Below are positions 62,983 through 64,000 of a stretch of DNA of 64,000 bases, piece after piece. The stretch's first letter is position 1. Every line of letters starts with the position of its first letter. A program made the translations under genes and the position numbers. The notes beneath the pieces were generated by a model. The model saw only the letters and a list, made by a program, of their open reading frames with translations. It was not told the DNA's origin and searched no databases. The stretch spans positions 1,615,001 through 1,679,000 of the forward strand of contig NZ_CP033069.1 of the NCBI RefSeq assembly GCF_003669015.1. Reading direction: 5' to 3'. This stretch comes from Acidovorax sp. 1608163. Lineage in GTDB: Bacteria > Pseudomonadota > Gammaproteobacteria > Burkholderiales > Burkholderiaceae_C.

Positions 62983-64000
62983 TTAGGCCATCCAGCAAGA
63001 GCAGCCCAGTGCCCCAAAGAAGCTCTTCGGATCAGAGGACGGCACGTTGGATGCCCACGCGTCGGCATGGTTGTGGCCGTGCATCCCGCAGCTGGTGCTG
63101 CAGCCGCAAGCCGCTGCCATGTTGCGATAGCGCACCGGGTTGAGCGAGTTCTTGCCCGCCCCTTCCGGATCACCCCAACCGGCATAGCCGCCGAACAGCC
63201 TGGTCGGCGACCAGTCGGGCATGGCCGGGGGCAGTGGGTTGTCGTCATGCCGGGCAAACTCGCCCTCGCCGTAGACCACTCGGCCACCGACCACTGTGAG
63301 GTGTGAGGTCAGGAACGAGATCTCGTCTTCCGGCACCTTGAAGAAGTCCTTGCTGGGCACGATGAAGTCGGCCAGTTGGTCCACGGCAATGCGGCCACGC
63401 TTGCCCTCTTCGTTGCTGAACCAGGCTACGTTTTCGGTCCACATGCGCAGGGCCGTCTCGCGGTCCAGCAGGTTGCGCTGTGGATACAGCTGTGTGCCGC
63501 CCAGTGTCTTGCCGGTGATCATCCATGACAGCGAGACCCAGGGGTTGTAAGAGGCGACGCGCGTGGCATCGGTACCGGCCGAAACCTTGACACCCTTTTC
63601 CAGAATGCGCTTGACCGGAGGCGTGGCCTCTGCTGCCCGGGCGCCGTAGCGCTCGATGAAGTACTCGCCCTGGTAGGCCATGCGGTGCTGCACTGCTATG
63701 CCGCCTCCCAGCGCCGCAATGCGGTCTATGGACTTGTCGGAGATGGTCTCTGCATGGTCGAAGAACCAGTTGATGCCTGTGAGTGGCGTGTCGCGGTGCA
63801 CCTTCTCGAACACATCCAGTGCCCGCGAGATGGTCTCGTCATAGGTTGCATGCAGGCGCCAAGGCCATTTGTTCTGCACCAGCACGCGCACGACTTCTTC
63901 CAGTTCGCCTTCCATCTGCGGCGGCATGTCGGGGCGTTCCACGCGGAAGTCCTCAAAGTCGGCTGCCGAGTACACCAGCATCTCGCCCGCGCCGTTGTGG
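62983..64000 (-). CDS. Amidohydrolase (YtcJ-like), start outside window
   Basis: C-terminal 338 residues of a metal-dependent amidohydrolase; the frame runs open to the window edge (HNGAGE before the first internal Met). TIM-barrel landmarks include LHATYDETISRALDVF (metal His), WFFDHAETIS (second His), ISA-like VKVSAGTDATRVASYNPWVS (catalytic Asp), then the composite beta domain ADFIVPSKDFFKVP and LTVVGGRVVYGEG. It ends with an unusual Cys/His-rich tail, ACGCSTSCGMHGHNHADAW and GALGCSCWMA, which could bind metal. Substrate unknown. Upstream context is not visible. Confidence 0.88.
   Translation of the reverse strand, partial: HNGAGEMLVYSAADFEDFRVERPDMPPQMEGELEEVVRVLVQNKWPWRLHATYDETISRALDVFEKVHRDTPLTGINWFFDHAETISDKSIDRIAALGGGIAVQHRMAYQGEYFIERYGARAAEATPPVKRILEKGVKVSAGTDATRVASYNPWVSLSWMITGKTLGGTQLYPQRNLLDRETALRMWTENVAWFSNEEGKRGRIAVDQLADFIVPSKDFFKVPEDEISFLTSHLTVVGGRVVYGEGEFARHDDNPLPPAMPDWSPTRLFGGYAGWGDPEGAGKNSLNPVRYRNMAAACGCSTSCGMHGHNHADAWASNVPSSDPKSFFGALGCSCWMA

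Overview
The window is a GC-rich chromosomal segment of a betaproteobacterium, most likely an Acidovorax-like member of the Comamonadaceae (Burkholderiales). The evidence is the set of housekeeping proteins (RF2, PurF, MurB, PlsY, YajQ), the many Bug/TctC-type binding proteins, the abundance of branched-chain-type (HAAT) ABC transporters, and short palindromic repeats built on GCGCTT...AAGCGC that I recall as common in that family. No phage, plasmid or CRISPR locus is visible. The only mobile-looking DNA is one ~270-bp MITE-like element plus short interspersed repeats.

Layout. 1-6.6 kb: reverse-strand fbp (3' end cut off), pepN, a HAD phosphatase, prfB with its programmed +1 frameshift, and an alpha/beta hydrolase. 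6.8-15.1 kb: an aromatic catabolic block with an AraC-type regulator, a Rieske ring-hydroxylating dioxygenase (large and small subunits, ferredoxin, no reductase) and a complete five-gene HAAT ABC transporter. 15.1-20.4 kb: a gene-poor stretch with the MITE, an aldo/keto reductase, then an M20 peptidase and Bug-type binding protein divergent from a LysR regulator. 20.4-31.3 kb: housekeeping genes (ybaK-like, plsY, yajQ, murB, argG, ppnP) mixed with signalling genes (degenerate HD-domain protein, frameshifted retropepsin-like gene, hybrid histidine kinase with a Cys-less molybdopterin-fold partner). 31.3-37.1 kb: the folC-dedD-cvpA-purF group, then gltX.

37.1-37.9 kb: tRNA-Ala, tRNA-Glu and tRNA-Asp present twice as a nearly perfect tandem duplication. 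38-43.7 kb: a MASE3-PAS-PAS-GGDEF-EAL protein, a short-chain dehydrogenase with a palindromic operator, a Fur-box-preceded ferric iron binding protein and an Hsp15-like RNA-binding protein. 43.7-49.2 kb: the textbook tricarboxylate uptake locus tctED divergent from tctCBA. 49.5-50.3 kb: a DUF2325 gene with a Fur-like box.

50.4-60.3 kb is the most interesting part. A sigma-54 activator is followed by a candidate upstream palindrome and a -24/-12 promoter, then a complete HAAT ABC transporter, a lipoprotein resembling D-(-)-3-hydroxybutyrate oligomer hydrolase and a second alpha/beta hydrolase. I read this as an inducible scavenging operon for polyhydroxybutyrate breakdown products; that functional reading is inference. 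The window ends with reverse-strand DUF2789, MFS_3 exporter, DoxX and amidohydrolase (start outside window) genes.

Two genes (retropepsin-like at 22.8-23.4 kb, transporter binding protein at 52.1-53.3 kb) each appear to have lost one C from a short C run. They are either real frameshifts or homopolymer sequence errors. Very long open frames opposite many GC-rich genes are treated as shadows.
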